A stretch of DNA of 64,000 nt from Rhizorhapis sp036570425 (GCA_036570425.1 DATCYF010000002.1:28996-92995), one strand, 5' to 3'; counted from the first letter of the stretch, positions 44,723 through 53,357 are shown. A program made the numbers and translations. Notes: generated by a model not told the origin, from the letters alone.

Positions 44723-44916
44723 CGCCCGTCTCCCGCCAGGATCACTTTGGGGTGTCACGCGGCCGAAGGGGGCAAACGACCGCGTGACGAAGCGACGATG
44801 CGCGCAGACAGGCGGGGTGTGAGCGCTCGATTCCGCGATTTGCAAAATCGTTAGGGAACGGGAGGAGAACGCCGCGAAAGCCCCCACGCCGCTTGGGCAT
44901 GGGGGCATCGGCGCGT

Positions 44917-45243
44917 TCAGTCGGCCGGATTCCAGATCAGGGCATAGACATCGTCATCGTCCTGCTCGGCGGCGCGGCCGAGATTGACGTAGATGCGGCG
45001 CGGCCCGAATTCCGGCGCGGCGATGGCGAGCGAGACATAATCCTTGCCCGAACGTTCGCCGGTCCTGATCCAGCCCGCGCCGAGTTCAACCGGCCCGGAG
45101 AGCACCCGGTAATCGGGCTGGTTAGGCGCGGATTTGGCGCGGTTGGGGACGATTTCGACATCGGTGCGGATCGAGAGCGTCCTGATCTGTCCCTTGTAGA
45201 CATCGGTATCGGGATCGCGGGTGACATAGCCGATTGCAGACAT
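44917..45243 (-). CDS. DUF736 family protein (copy 2)
   Basis: A 108-aa protein beginning MSAIGYVTRDPDTDVYKGQI and containing RTLSIRTDVEIVPN, the DUF736 pattern, and a C-terminal YVSLAIAAPEFGPRRIYVNLG strand pair. It differs clearly from the copy at 14323-14631. The start at 45243 is chosen for the family start; a GGACC-type weak ribosome site precedes it. Function unknown. Confidence 0.8.
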   Translation of the reverse strand: MSAIGYVTRDPDTDVYKGQIRTLSIRTDVEIVPNRAKSAPNQPDYRVLSGPVELGAGWIRTGERSGKDYVSLAIAAPEFGPRRIYVNLGRAAEQDDDDVYALIWNPAD

Positions 45244-45631
45244 GGTGTAGGTCCTTTCGTGTGTTCGCCGGAGCCGATCCCCGGCGATGAGCGGACCGTG
45301 ATGGACGGCACGGACGGGCTGCATCCGAAGGACCGCAGCGAAGCGGAGGACCGCCGGGGCGGGCTATTTTGAAGCGCAGCGGGCGCGAGGAGCCGCAGCG
45401 AAGCGGAGGCGGGGAAAATAGTCCGCAACCGGGGGTTGCGGGCAGGCCGGGACCGGCCATAGGTCCAGCGGGAAAGAGCCATGGGTCGCTCCGGCGACCG
45501 CGAAAAGCAAGCGAGCTTCTGCCCTGTGGCTGCGTCGCCCGCCTCCGAACCGCGATCAGAAAAGAGGCGAAAGGAGTCGCTCCGCGCGCCGTGTCCGATA
45601 TGCTGCAGGCCGCAATTCCAACGGAGGCCCC
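45244..45631. other. Non-coding region with a 17-nt direct repeat
   Basis: About 390 nt between divergent DUF736 and the HTH-like gene. CCGCAGCGAAGCGGAGG occurs at 45333-45349 and again at 45393-45409, 60 nt apart; each copy can fold (CCGC/GCGG). No open frame has a ribosome site. It likely holds the divergent promoters. The repeats may be protein-binding sites. Confidence 0.4.
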
Positions 45632-45934
45632 ATGACGATTGCCGGATCTCTGGCCCGCGCGGCGCGGGCGCTGGTGCAATTGCCGCGCGATCACATAGCC
45701 CGCCTCGCCGCGCTGGACGCAAGCGCGCTGGCCGATTTCGAGGCTGGCCGCGACGATCTCGATGACGATGCCAAGGCCCGGCTGCGTCACGCGCTGGAGG
45801 AAAGCGGCGCGCTGTTCCTGCCCGAAGAGGACGCGGGCGGCGCCGGGGTGCGCCCCAAGTTCACCGCCAGGGATGTGCGCGCGATCAACAGGCTGGAAGG
45901 CGAAGGCGGTCCGGTGGGCGAGGACGATGTGTGA
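45632..45934 (+). CDS. XRE-like regulator of the ICE
   Basis: A 100-aa protein with a five-helix XRE-type layout (MTIAGSLARAARALVQLPRDHI...) and the C-terminal segment GALFLPEEDAGGAGVRPKFTARDVRAI, found in small ICE regulators of sphingomonads. AACGGAGGCCCC before the ATG supports the start. It is the only plus-strand gene in this block, opposite DUF736 and the lipoprotein. DNA binding is expected, targets unknown. Confidence 0.65.
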   Translation: MTIAGSLARAARALVQLPRDHIARLAALDASALADFEAGRDDLDDDAKARLRHALEESGALFLPEEDAGGAGVRPKFTARDVRAINRLEGEGGPVGEDDV

Positions 45935-45955
45935 TGACGCCCGGATCGCCCGGCA

Positions 45956-46564
45956 TCAATTGATGAGGTCGGCAATGTCGTTGTTGCGCCAGGGTTCGGG
46001 CAGGCTCGATTGCGGGCAATAGCGCGCGCTGCTTTCCCAACCGCTGTCGGATTTCGTGGTGAAGCTGGTGTTGTTGGGGATTTCGTACGTCGAGACGTTG
46101 GTGGAAATATGTTCCTCGGTGCCCCACGCCGCGCCGCCTTCCGAACAGGTTTCAGTCACGCGGTAACTGTTCGCGCCGGTCTTTTCGATCGATTTGAAAT
46201 CGCAGGGAACGCGCGAGGTGTTGATGCCGCTTTTGCGCACGAGCATGAGCGTGGCGTTCGATGCCTGCCCGCAGGATGTGCCATCCGCGACATAAAAGCC
46301 GCGCTGCAAAGGCAGACTGGCGACGGCTTCGCCCTTGGGGGCCGACGCCTGTTGCGGTTCGGCTCCGGCTGTATCGTCGGCAGCCTCGCCGCCGACCGGG
46401 ACAGAGGGGGCGACGGGCACAGTCTCGCCGTCTCCCTTGCCTTCGGCCGATGCCACGGCTTCGTTTTCATTCGTCGCGGCGGCAGCCTCGCTGCCGGAAG
46501 GGGCGGATGTCTCGCCACAGGCAGCAAGCAGGCCAATAGAAAGCAAAAGCGAAACGCGCCGCAT
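45956..46564 (-). CDS. Putative lipoprotein with six cysteines
   Basis: A 202-aa protein with a lipoprotein signal MRRVSLLLSIGLLAACGETS (lipobox LAAC, acylated Cys 16). An Ala/Glu-rich low-complexity linker (about 20-85) leads to a C-terminal domain with cysteines in TSCGQAS, VPCDFKS, TETCSEGG and RYCPQSS, likely disulfide-bonded in the periplasm or outer membrane. I know no named family. Position in the transfer block suggests a surface or entry-exclusion role, which is a guess. Confidence 0.65.
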   Translation of the reverse strand: MRRVSLLLSIGLLAACGETSAPSGSEAAAATNENEAVASAEGKGDGETVPVAPSVPVGGEAADDTAGAEPQQASAPKGEAVASLPLQRGFYVADGTSCGQASNATLMLVRKSGINTSRVPCDFKSIEKTGANSYRVTETCSEGGAAWGTEEHISTNVSTYEIPNNTSFTTKSDSGWESSARYCPQSSLPEPWRNNDIADLIN

Positions 46565-46726
46565 GGAGGGACTCCGATCAAGCAATGCCAGGCTGCAACT
46601 ATTTCGCCGCGATGCTGCCAAGTAAAGGCAAAAGAATAGCCGTCCGCGCCCGGTAGAGGGTGCGGACGGCGACGATTTTCGTAGCGTCCGAACGAAAACG
46701 GGAACGGCATCGCCGTCCCCGTTCCT

Positions 46727-48547
46727 TCATTCCGCCGCGATTGCGTAGGGTTCGACCGGCTCCATTTCCACGGGCTGCGGTGCTGGCAGACCCTTCACAT
46801 GGCGTTGCACATCCTTCCATTTCGCCAGCGTGGCGAAAGGCCGAGCGGTGTAGCTGGTGGCGGGAAAACGCAGCCATTTGGGCACCCAGCCCTCCACCTT
46901 CCTGCGGTTATTGCTGCCGGTCAGATGATCGCGGATGATGGACTTCTGCGTCTTGATCTTCTCCGCGACATTGGCGTTGGCGGTGTGCTTGCCCGCAATG
47001 TCGCGCAGCACCGCATTGACCACCTTCCGGTCGCGGATCAGGTCCAGCAACGCATCGTCGGGCGTCCACAAGCTTGCCATGTCCACGCCAAGATAGCCGC
47101 CGACAGCCTCGACCACGGCGCTGCCCGCTTCGAGCGTCTCGCCCATGACGACGGCCAGAACCGCAAGCACGTCGCCGTCCGGCAGCGCGAGCAGCCACGC
47201 GAAGATGGCGCTGGTATCCTCGTCCATGCCGTTGCCGCCGGTGACGGTCGGCTCGTCCGGCGCGAAGCCGAGCAGGGCCAGAACCGCGCGGCGCTTCTCG
47301 TCGAACTTGGCTTCGGCGGCACTCGTCTCGACACTTTCGGCAACCGCCTCATTGCGACAGGTCTGACGCTCGACCCGCAGGTTCCACAGGGGCGAGCCGG
47401 TGATGGCATGGGCGATCATGAGCCGCAATGCCACGCCGGGATGATCGGTCAGCACGGCGCGCGTGGCGGCATGGCGATGCAGGTCGATATAGGTCTGCAA
47501 GCTGCCCGTCACTTCGGGCCGCGCGTTCTTCGCCGCTTCCCTGTCCGCTTCGCTGGCGTCGGCCTTCGCCGCCTGCGCGCGCGCCTTCCGGGCCTCCTTG
47601 GCAGACAGCCAGCCCTCATGCGTTTCGACTTCGCCGCGATGGCTGATGGCGATGAACACCTTGCCGCCCTTGGTCTTGGGCGTCTTTTCATATTCCCACG
47701 AATGGAAATATTGCCCCGGCTCCATGACCTCGACATCGGCCCAGCCCGCTTCGATCAGCGTATCGCGTCGGGCGGCAATGGCCGCGTTCTGCGCGCTCCA
47801 GAACTGATCGCTGTCGGCGAAATAGCCGTCCTCGCCGAACAGGTCGGTGACGATCCGACCCTTGTATTCGTCCAGTGGAAAGATCGCGGCCTTGGTCGCT
47901 ATCGACGCACCGCCGAACAGCCACGCCTTCAACTGCGCGCCGGTCGGCGCATAGGTTTGCGCGTCGTCGAACAGCGCCAGCCAGTCTTTCTGCTGCGCCT
48001 TGCTGGCCAAGGTCAGATGGCGGACGGTCCCCGCGTCGATTTCTTCCTTGCGATAGAGATCGCGGATGCGCGGCACGAGATTGCCGAGCGCGAGAATGCG
48101 GCGGACATAAAGATCGGTCAGCCCGAAGGTCTGGCCGATCTGTTCGGGGGTCCGCCCTTCCTTCTGCACGAGCCGGGTGAAGGTCTCCCATTGCGAAACC
48201 TCGTCGGGGTCGAGCCGCGCGATATTCTCGATCAGCGAGGCTTCCAATGCGGACGCATCGTCGCCGTCCTCCATGATCGCGCAAGGCAACGGATCGGCTT
48301 CGCCGCTCTCCTGCGCGGCGATCTGCGCGGCATGGAAGCGGCGCGATCCGGCGACGATCTCGAATGTCTCCGTGCTACCTCCCTCGACATCGCTCGGGAC
48401 AGGCCCCGGCCGCACCAAGAGCGGCACGAGCACGCCGCGCGCGCGGATCGAGGGGAGAATGTCGGACACGTCCGGGGCCTTGCTGCCATAGCGCATATTG
48501 GCCTTGCTGACCGAGAGCTTGCCAAGTTCGATATTTGCGAGTTGCAT
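46727..48547 (-). CDS. ParB-like nuclease-domain protein of the ICE
   Basis: A 606-aa ParB/RepB/Spo0J N-terminal-domain protein. It has the ParB box (MQLANIELGKLSVSKANMRY, VAGSRRFHAAQIA, ASLIENIARLDPDEVSQWETF) and a central HTH (PEQIGQTFGLTDLYVRRILALG). About 350 further residues with no known motif set it apart from chromosomal ParB (about 290 aa). Such long ParB-like proteins are common in ICEs, perhaps for maintenance of the excised circle. No ParA lies beside it. Start at 48547 is the conserved domain start. Confidence 0.88.
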   Translation of the reverse strand: MQLANIELGKLSVSKANMRYGSKAPDVSDILPSIRARGVLVPLLVRPGPVPSDVEGGSTETFEIVAGSRRFHAAQIAAQESGEADPLPCAIMEDGDDASALEASLIENIARLDPDEVSQWETFTRLVQKEGRTPEQIGQTFGLTDLYVRRILALGNLVPRIRDLYRKEEIDAGTVRHLTLASKAQQKDWLALFDDAQTYAPTGAQLKAWLFGGASIATKAAIFPLDEYKGRIVTDLFGEDGYFADSDQFWSAQNAAIAARRDTLIEAGWADVEVMEPGQYFHSWEYEKTPKTKGGKVFIAISHRGEVETHEGWLSAKEARKARAQAAKADASEADREAAKNARPEVTGSLQTYIDLHRHAATRAVLTDHPGVALRLMIAHAITGSPLWNLRVERQTCRNEAVAESVETSAAEAKFDEKRRAVLALLGFAPDEPTVTGGNGMDEDTSAIFAWLLALPDGDVLAVLAVVMGETLEAGSAVVEAVGGYLGVDMASLWTPDDALLDLIRDRKVVNAVLRDIAGKHTANANVAEKIKTQKSIIRDHLTGSNNRRKVEGWVPKWLRFPATSYTARPFATLAKWKDVQRHVKGLPAPQPVEMEPVEPYAIAAE

Positions 48548-48646
48548 GGTTGGGCACTCCTTCTTGGGGTGAACCGGCTGCATCCGTCGATCTTGGGAAG
48601 GGTTGCGGATGCAGCCGGGATAGCGCGGAAAAGAGTCCGCGCAGGC

Positions 48647-49087
48647 TCATCCGTCCTTGGTGGGCGGAATTTCGGGATTGCGGGGTGTGAGCACATTGCG
48701 CGCCCGCGCGGCGGTGGCGAGCAGGGCTTCGGCTTCGGTGATCCGGCCTGCGATCCGTGCCGCTTCGGCATAGGCGGACAGCGGAAAGCGCGGCGCGAAA
48801 TAGAGGTCGCGCTCGATGCCGAGCCCGCCGGGCAGGCGGACGGATTCGATTTCCGACAGGCTGAACGCGCCAAGTTCCGGGCAGCCGAAACCAAGGTCGG
48901 CCAGTCCGAACAGCGTGTCGCCGTCTTCGTCCAGTTCGCTCGCCAGCCATGTCGCCGCGCCCATCGGATTGAAGAATTTGACCACGGGCAACGGGTCGGG
49001 TTCGCGTTGGCCGTCAGCCTGCGCGGCGATCCGGGCAATATCGTTGGCGCGCAAGGCGGCGTGGATTTCGGGGGTCAGGAGGATCAT
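48647..49087 (-). CDS. DUF2958 family protein
   Basis: A 146-aa protein starting MILLTPEIHAALRANDIARI, with PDPLPVVKFFNPMGAATWLASELDEDGDTLFGLADLG and ERDLYFAPRFPLSAYAEAAR, the DUF2958 pattern. The family accompanies ArdC-like genes on plasmids and ICEs; function unknown. The start at 49087 forms an ATGA overlap with the ArdC-like gene upstream. Confidence 0.85.
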   Translation of the reverse strand: MILLTPEIHAALRANDIARIAAQADGQREPDPLPVVKFFNPMGAATWLASELDEDGDTLFGLADLGFGCPELGAFSLSEIESVRLPGGLGIERDLYFAPRFPLSAYAEAARIAGRITEAEALLATAARARNVLTPRNPEIPPTKDG

Positions 49088-50082
49088 GCCGCCGCCCTCC
49101 GCTCGGTGTCTGTGGTGTCGGACTCCTCGGCATCGCCAAAGGCGAGAACGAAATCGGCGGCCTTGCTGGCGCGGCTGGCGGCGCGGAAGATCGCGCGATT
49201 GTCTTCGCGCAAAACCTCGAGCCACGATCCGACATAATCGGCGTGGCGCACGGTGGGCACGATGCCGAGCGCGGCGCAGATGAAGGCGGCGGAGATTTCG
49301 GCGCACAATTCCTCGCGCGCATAGGGCTTCGATCCGAAGCGGCCCGACTGGTCGCGGCCCAATCGCTTGGCGTGGCCGGTCCAGTGCGAGAGTTCGTGAA
49401 AGGCGGTGCGATAGAAATTGATCTGATCGCGGAAGGCGGGCTGCGGCGGCACGGCCACGAAATCGCCGCCGGGCGAATAGAAAGCCTCGCTGCCGCCGAT
49501 GCGGAAATCGGCGCCGGTGGCTTCTATCAGCGCCTCGGCATGGGGGAGAATTTCGCGGGTCGGCAGCGGCGCAGGATCACGCGCCAGCGCGGTTAGGGTT
49601 TCTGGGCGCAAACCCTCGCATTGCGCCACGTTGAACACGGTGAACCTCTTGAGGAACGGGACTGCCTTGGCGTCCTCGCCTGTCTCGCGCGCCTTGGTCT
49701 TCTCTGCTTCGGGCACGAAACGGTCGGCATAGACGACCATCGTGCCCTTCTCGCCCTTGCGGACATTGCCGCCCGCTTCCAACGCCTGTTTGAAGGTGAG
49801 CCAGTGCTGAGAGGGGTAAGCGCCGCCGATGGCCGCGCCCCACAACAGCAATACGTTGATGCCTGAATAGCGCCTGCCGGTCAGCGCGTTCATTGGCAGG
49901 CCGGGGCCGCCGGTGACGCGCGAATCCCACGGCTGCACCCACGGAAAGCGGCCCGCCTCAAGCTCGGCTATGATCCGCTGCGTCACCTCGTCATAGAGAT
50001 TGACGCGCGGGCCTGCATCGCCCTTGCGGGTGGAAACCCTGCTGCCCTCGCCTGCCACGCGGCGCTTGCCCGAACTAGCCAT
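49084..50082 (-). CDS. ardC: ArdC-like antirestriction protein (DUF1738 + zincin)
   Basis: A 332-aa protein with an N-terminal ssDNA-binding domain (LYDEVTQRIIAELEAGRFPWVQPW, ALTGRRYSGINVLLLW) and a C-terminal metallopeptidase-like domain with the HExxH motif in FHELSHWTGH. ArdC proteins protect incoming plasmid DNA and can block type I restriction. The start at 50082 (MASSGKRRVAGEGS) excludes 54 codons of unlikely sequence. It leads a coupled gene pair with DUF2958 and lies downstream of the FseA-like gene. Confidence 0.88.
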   Translation of the reverse strand: MASSGKRRVAGEGSRVSTRKGDAGPRVNLYDEVTQRIIAELEAGRFPWVQPWDSRVTGGPGLPMNALTGRRYSGINVLLLWGAAIGGAYPSQHWLTFKQALEAGGNVRKGEKGTMVVYADRFVPEAEKTKARETGEDAKAVPFLKRFTVFNVAQCEGLRPETLTALARDPAPLPTREILPHAEALIEATGADFRIGGSEAFYSPGGDFVAVPPQPAFRDQINFYRTAFHELSHWTGHAKRLGRDQSGRFGSKPYAREELCAEISAAFICAALGIVPTVRHADYVGSWLEVLREDNRAIFRAASRASKAADFVLAFGDAEESDTTDTERRAAA

Positions 50083-50521
50083 TGCCTGCCTCCTGTCTCG
50101 GCTCAAATCCTCGCCGCAGTTCCCGCCGGGCGTGGCGGGTGGGCGGCAGAAGCGTCCGCAAAGGCCCGCAGGAAGCGGCGGGCGGCACCCAAGTCCGGGG
50201 TCCCATCGCGCTAGCGATGGGGTGGGCGCAGGGGCGCAATGCAATGAAGCAGCCGAAGGCTTGCCGCGCGCCGCGGCGGGCCTAGCAGGGCGCGCCGACC
50301 ACCCGGCACGCCCAAGGGACTGCCAACAAACAGCGTCGCCGCGCCGGTCAGGTGCGGCGGGCCATATTACCGGGAGCGCCAGCTCCCGGACATGCGTCAG
50401 CGATCGTCATCCGAATGGACCGGGACGCGCAGCGGCCCGGCAGAGCTTGGTGACATAAGGAGCCTAGCGGCGTAGAGCGCGGTCGCCCGTTCGCGGGCGA
50501 GACGCCGGGTTGCCCCTTCTC
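50083..50521. other. Non-coding region rich in palindromes, possible origin or leader
   Basis: About 440 GC-rich nt between ardC and the FseA-like gene, with three perfect hairpins: CCATCGC-GCTA-GCGATGG (50203-50220), CCGGGAGC-GCCA-GCTCCCGG (50370-50389) and TCGCCCG-TTCG-CGGGCGA (50483-50500). No gene is convincing here. The last hairpin lies just past the FseA-like gene's stop but lacks a T-tract. The density suggests an oriT/oriV, a structured leader or a small RNA; I cannot choose among these. Confidence 0.4.
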
Positions 50522-51298
50522 CTATCGCAGCAGCGTCCACCAATCGCCGTCCACCAGCCGGCGCGCGGAATGGATCATGCGGTAGACCCGCATCCGCAGA
50601 TAGTCGGATCGCCCGTTCCAGTCTTCCAGGACACGGGACCGGCCCCAGAGCAGATAAGCGATATCGCGCTGGCTGGCTCCGGCACAATGCGCGTCCCAGG
50701 CGCGCAGCACCGCAGCCCATCGCGATGCCCGTGCCGCCGAAAGGCTCCGCGGCCCGGAAAGATGCCCGCACCGCCGCAACATCATCAAGCGCCTGAGCGC
50801 CCGCAGATTTGCGGGTTCATGCCCCTGCGGGAGATGATAATGAAAACGCACCGTGCCATCGAGCAAGGTTCCGTCCAGCACCGCCAGGCGCAGGCGGACA
50901 GGCCCATCGGCGATCAGCACATGTTCGGCGTTGCGGCCACGCATTACGACCGCCGGCAGGCGCAGGTCACGCAGATCGAAGCCCTTGCGGGCGGGAAGCG
51001 CGGTGACGGCTAGAACGGAAGGATCGCATGTCCAGTCCCATTGCACGGCGGAAAGCTCGCCCGGGCTGGCCGGCGGGAGCGCAAAGCGGAGTCCCGGCAA
51101 AGTGGATGGCTCCTCTTCCCGCACGAGCAGAATGTTGTCGGTCAGGGCGGTGCCGGAGGAAGGCGCGCAGGCCGGCGAACCATATTTGCGGCGCGCGAAC
51201 TCCCAGGCGAAGATTGCGCGATCGGCCCCTGTCAGAGGGACATAGGCGGTGTCGTCGGCCCATGACGAATGGCCCGACGCCGTCCTGGCCTCGTCCAT
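50522..51298 (-). CDS. FseA-like activator (DUF6499 + DUF2285 fused)
   Basis: A 258-aa protein. The N-terminus (TGADRAIFAWEFARRKYGSP) resembles DUF6499 and the C-terminus (RALRRLMMLRRCGHLSGP, WDAHCAGASQRDIAYLLWGRSRVLEDW, LRMRVYRMIHSARRLVDG) resembles DUF2285. In ICEMlSym(R7A) FseA, made by programmed frameshift across two genes, has these domains and turns on excision and transfer genes. Here one uninterrupted frame encodes both, so no frameshift is needed. The likely antagonist is the QseM-like protein at 53058-53357. The regulatory role is inferred from this family. Confidence 0.7.
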   Translation of the reverse strand: MDEARTASGHSSWADDTAYVPLTGADRAIFAWEFARRKYGSPACAPSSGTALTDNILLVREEEPSTLPGLRFALPPASPGELSAVQWDWTCDPSVLAVTALPARKGFDLRDLRLPAVVMRGRNAEHVLIADGPVRLRLAVLDGTLLDGTVRFHYHLPQGHEPANLRALRRLMMLRRCGHLSGPRSLSAARASRWAAVLRAWDAHCAGASQRDIAYLLWGRSRVLEDWNGRSDYLRMRVYRMIHSARRLVDGDWWTLLR

Positions 51299-51478
51299 GC
51301 TTCCTCTCCTCTTCCGTTCCCGTCGAGCGGGACCGGTGGGAACCGGCGAGGCAGCACAGTGCGGCCGATGCCCCGGAGGGCAGGCCGGTCAGACTTGCAT
51401 GATTCTCGGGAATTGCCGAACGCGCTTCCACGAAAGGACGGCAATCGTTCCATTCGCCCGGCGAAGTGCCGGAATGCG

Positions 51479-51620
51479 TCACCTGGAACTCTGCGCTACC
51501 ATCCATAGCACATTATCGGTCAGCACGAGCGTGTCGATCGCTTCACCGGCCATGTCTGCAAGGATCGCAATTCATACCAAAACGATGAACAACGCGCGAC
51601 GCAGATCCTGACGCTGTCCT
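51479..51620 (-). pseudogene. Possible degenerate small membrane-protein ORF
   Basis: In the gap between the FseA-like and AraC genes the minus strand reads a hydrophobic segment (LRRALFIVLV), an in-frame TGA near 51570, then a frame with IAILADMAGEAIDTLVLTDN ending at 51479. If the TGA were a Trp codon the two parts would form one small membrane protein, so this may be a decayed gene. No ribosome site was seen and chance is possible. The rest of the 51299-51754 gap must hold the divergent promoters. Confidence 0.25.
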
Positions 51621-51754
51621 ATTCGCCAAGGCCTGTTCCTCTAACCGTCCCGATTTCGGATTGCCACAACGCGGCTGCGAGACGGCTGCATTAACTGGCC
51701 TGCTTACCGAAGGTTTTATGCCCAGATCCGTCTTGTTGTCAGGAGGGTTTCGGC

Positions 51755-52657
51755 ATGCCCCAATCCCGGAGGCCGGCCGGACGCGAGATGATCGACTTTA
51801 GCGCACCGCGCGGATCACCCCGGCTGAAGCTCGCCAACAGCCTGTCATATGACGGCGTTCATATCATACGAGGGGCGCTGACACCCAACGAAGACGGAAA
51901 GATCATCGGCGGCTCGCAGCTCAGCATCGCGATCCATGTGGGTGATCCGATCGACCTTGAATGGTCGGAACCCGGAAGTGACCGGCTCCGGGTTACGCGC
52001 GTCGAACCGGGGATGGCGCATATCAATCCGGGCGACAATCCCTTCTTCCAGCGCTGGCGAGGTTCACCGGAGTTGCTGATCGTGGCTTTCGATCAAGCCA
52101 TGATTGACCGAGTGGGCACGGAAATCTTCGGCAAAGTTGGGGCCATGCTGCGGCCAACGGTCGGAAGTGTCGATCGCAACATTCGTAACGCCCTTCCCGC
52201 TTGGACTGATGAACTGATCCGCGGTGGTCCCGGTGGCAGGCTCTTTGTCGAGGGGCTGGCCAAGGCAACGATTGTCCATCTGTTTCGCCAATATTCCGAC
52301 GGCAGCCCGACCCCGATGCCCATGCGCGGCGGCCTGGGTGCGGCCCGTCTTCACCGGGTAATCGACTATATCGAAGCGCATTTGTCGGACGATCTTTCGG
52401 TTCGCGAGCTGGCCACGATTGCAGGGCTGAGCGCCCATCATTTCGGTCTCGCATTCCGGCAATCGACCGGCCACCCGCCGCACCGCTACGTCATCATGCG
52501 CCGAATTGAACGTGCAAAGGCCCTGCTTCTCACCTCACAGGCGTCGGTGACGCAGATCGCCCACGCAACGGGCTTTTCCAGTCATGGTCATTTCACCGCC
52601 CATTTCCGGAGGCTCGTGGGCACGACGCCATCACGCTTCAGGCTAAACCGACTCTGA
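51755..52657 (+). CDS. AraC family transcriptional regulator
   Basis: A 300-aa regulator with an N-terminal sensory/dimerisation half and a C-terminal AraC HTH pair (VIDYIEAHLSDDLSVRELATIAGLSAHHFGLAFRQSTG, then TQIAHATGFSSHGHFTAHFRRLVGTTPSRFR). AGGAGGG lies 8 nt before the ATG. It is convergent with the XRE gene, overlapping it by 15 nt. The ligand is unknown; it could control the ICE switch or the adjacent heme genes. Confidence 0.88.
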   Translation: MPQSRRPAGREMIDFSAPRGSPRLKLANSLSYDGVHIIRGALTPNEDGKIIGGSQLSIAIHVGDPIDLEWSEPGSDRLRVTRVEPGMAHINPGDNPFFQRWRGSPELLIVAFDQAMIDRVGTEIFGKVGAMLRPTVGSVDRNIRNALPAWTDELIRGGPGGRLFVEGLAKATIVHLFRQYSDGSPTPMPMRGGLGAARLHRVIDYIEAHLSDDLSVRELATIAGLSAHHFGLAFRQSTGHPPHRYVIMRRIERAKALLLTSQASVTQIAHATGFSSHGHFTAHFRRLVGTTPSRFRLNRL

Positions 52658-52906
52658 AATCCCACCGCTATCTTCGCGCATCACTTCCTCAACCAAGGCA
52701 ATCGGGTCGTGGTCCAGCGCGCGCAGCACGTCGATCAGTTCGATCAGATCGAGGCGCCGTTCACCGCCTTCATATTTCGCGACGAAGGACTGCGGTTTGT
52801 TCAGCTTGGCGGCCACTTGCTCCTGCGTCCACCCACCCTCCTTTCGGGCATCGACCAGCAACTGCCGGAGTTTGTTGTGGCGAGGTGAACGAAGAGACTT
52901 TGACAT
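52643..52906 (-). CDS. XRE regulator, QseC-like
   Basis: An XRE-type HTH protein: LRQLLVDARKEGGWTQEQVAAKLNKPQSFVAKYEGGERRLDLIELIDVLRAL. I used the ATG at 52906 (MSKSLRS, 87 aa); the ATG at 52942 would extend it by 12 residues but begins 2 nt from the operator repeat. It is divergent from the QseM-like gene, as QseC is from qseM in Mesorhizobium loti, where QseC represses both through two operators. Two repeats of the right layout lie between these genes. Confidence 0.72.
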   Translation of the reverse strand: MSKSLRSPRHNKLRQLLVDARKEGGWTQEQVAAKLNKPQSFVAKYEGGERRLDLIELIDVLRALDHDPIALVEEVMREDSGGISESV

Positions 52907-52943
52907 GCTGACCGGCGATCTGTGAAATCCGGTCGCACTCATG

Positions 52944-52974
52944 ATCCCGATCTAGGATTATCCCATTTCAGGAT
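52944..52974. promoter_or_regulatory. Twin operator-like repeats (ATCCC-N5-AGGAT)
   Basis: ATCCCGATCTAGGAT (52944-52958) and ATCCCATTTCAGGAT (52960-52974) are two copies of a 15-nt dyad, 16 nt apart, between the divergent XRE and QseM-like genes. Each half site ATCC pairs with GGAT. This is what a dimeric XRE repressor would bind. The repeats are seen; binding is inferred. Confidence 0.65.
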
Positions 52975-53057
52975 GCCTTGACTTTGACGTGAAAGAGCGC
53001 AGGATCGAGCCGCTACTTCCGAGCCATGGAAGAGTGGAACGCCGAAGAGAGAGCGTC

Positions 53058-53357
53058 ATGCGACCGCGCCCCACTCTGCAACCCGAACTGCTGCCTGAAC
53101 CGCCCTGTTCGGACAAAATCACCGACTATGATTATCGCCTGCTTATAGTGTATTTGCGGTTGCTAGATGCCGAAGCGGATGGTGCGGATTGGGCCGACGT
53201 GGCGCGCATCGTCCTTCACCTCGATCCCGCTGACAAACCGCGCGAGGCGCGTGCGGTCCATGCCGCACATCTTAAGCGTGCACGATGGATGCGTGACCAT
53301 GGTCACCGCAAACTATTGACGGACGCCATGAACAACGTGCGGCTGTGCGACAAATAG
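53058..53357 (+). CDS. DUF2285-like small protein, QseM-like antiactivator
   Basis: A 99-aa protein with ITDYDYRLLIVYLRLLDAEADGADWADVARIVLHLDPADKPREARAV, a DUF2285-like pattern. QseM of M. loti ICEs is a small protein of this type that binds FseA and blocks excision. I used the ATG at 53058 (MRPRPTLQPE); an upstream ATG at 52989 would add 23 poorly conserved residues. Placement opposite the XRE gene, with twin operators between, supports the assignment. Confidence 0.65.
   Translation: MRPRPTLQPELLPEPPCSDKITDYDYRLLIVYLRLLDAEADGADWADVARIVLHLDPADKPREARAVHAAHLKRARWMRDHGHRKLLTDAMNNVRLCDK

Noticed and set aside
46799..49237. Long plus-strand open frame of 812 codons
   Set aside because: It runs antisense through the ParB-like and DUF2958 genes, which have clear family motifs and ribosome sites. 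GC-rich antisense frames stay open by chance.
50483..50500. TTCG-loop hairpin as a terminator of the FseA-like gene
   Set aside because: The stem is strong but no T-tract follows on the minus strand, so a terminator call is not supported.
50533..50545. 13-nt match (GCGTCCACCAATC) to the tRNA-Lys 3' end and flank, as a possible right att site
   Set aside because: It lies within the coding sequence of the FseA-like protein's conserved C-terminus, the match stops abruptly on both sides, and ICE genes continue beyond it. Probably chance.
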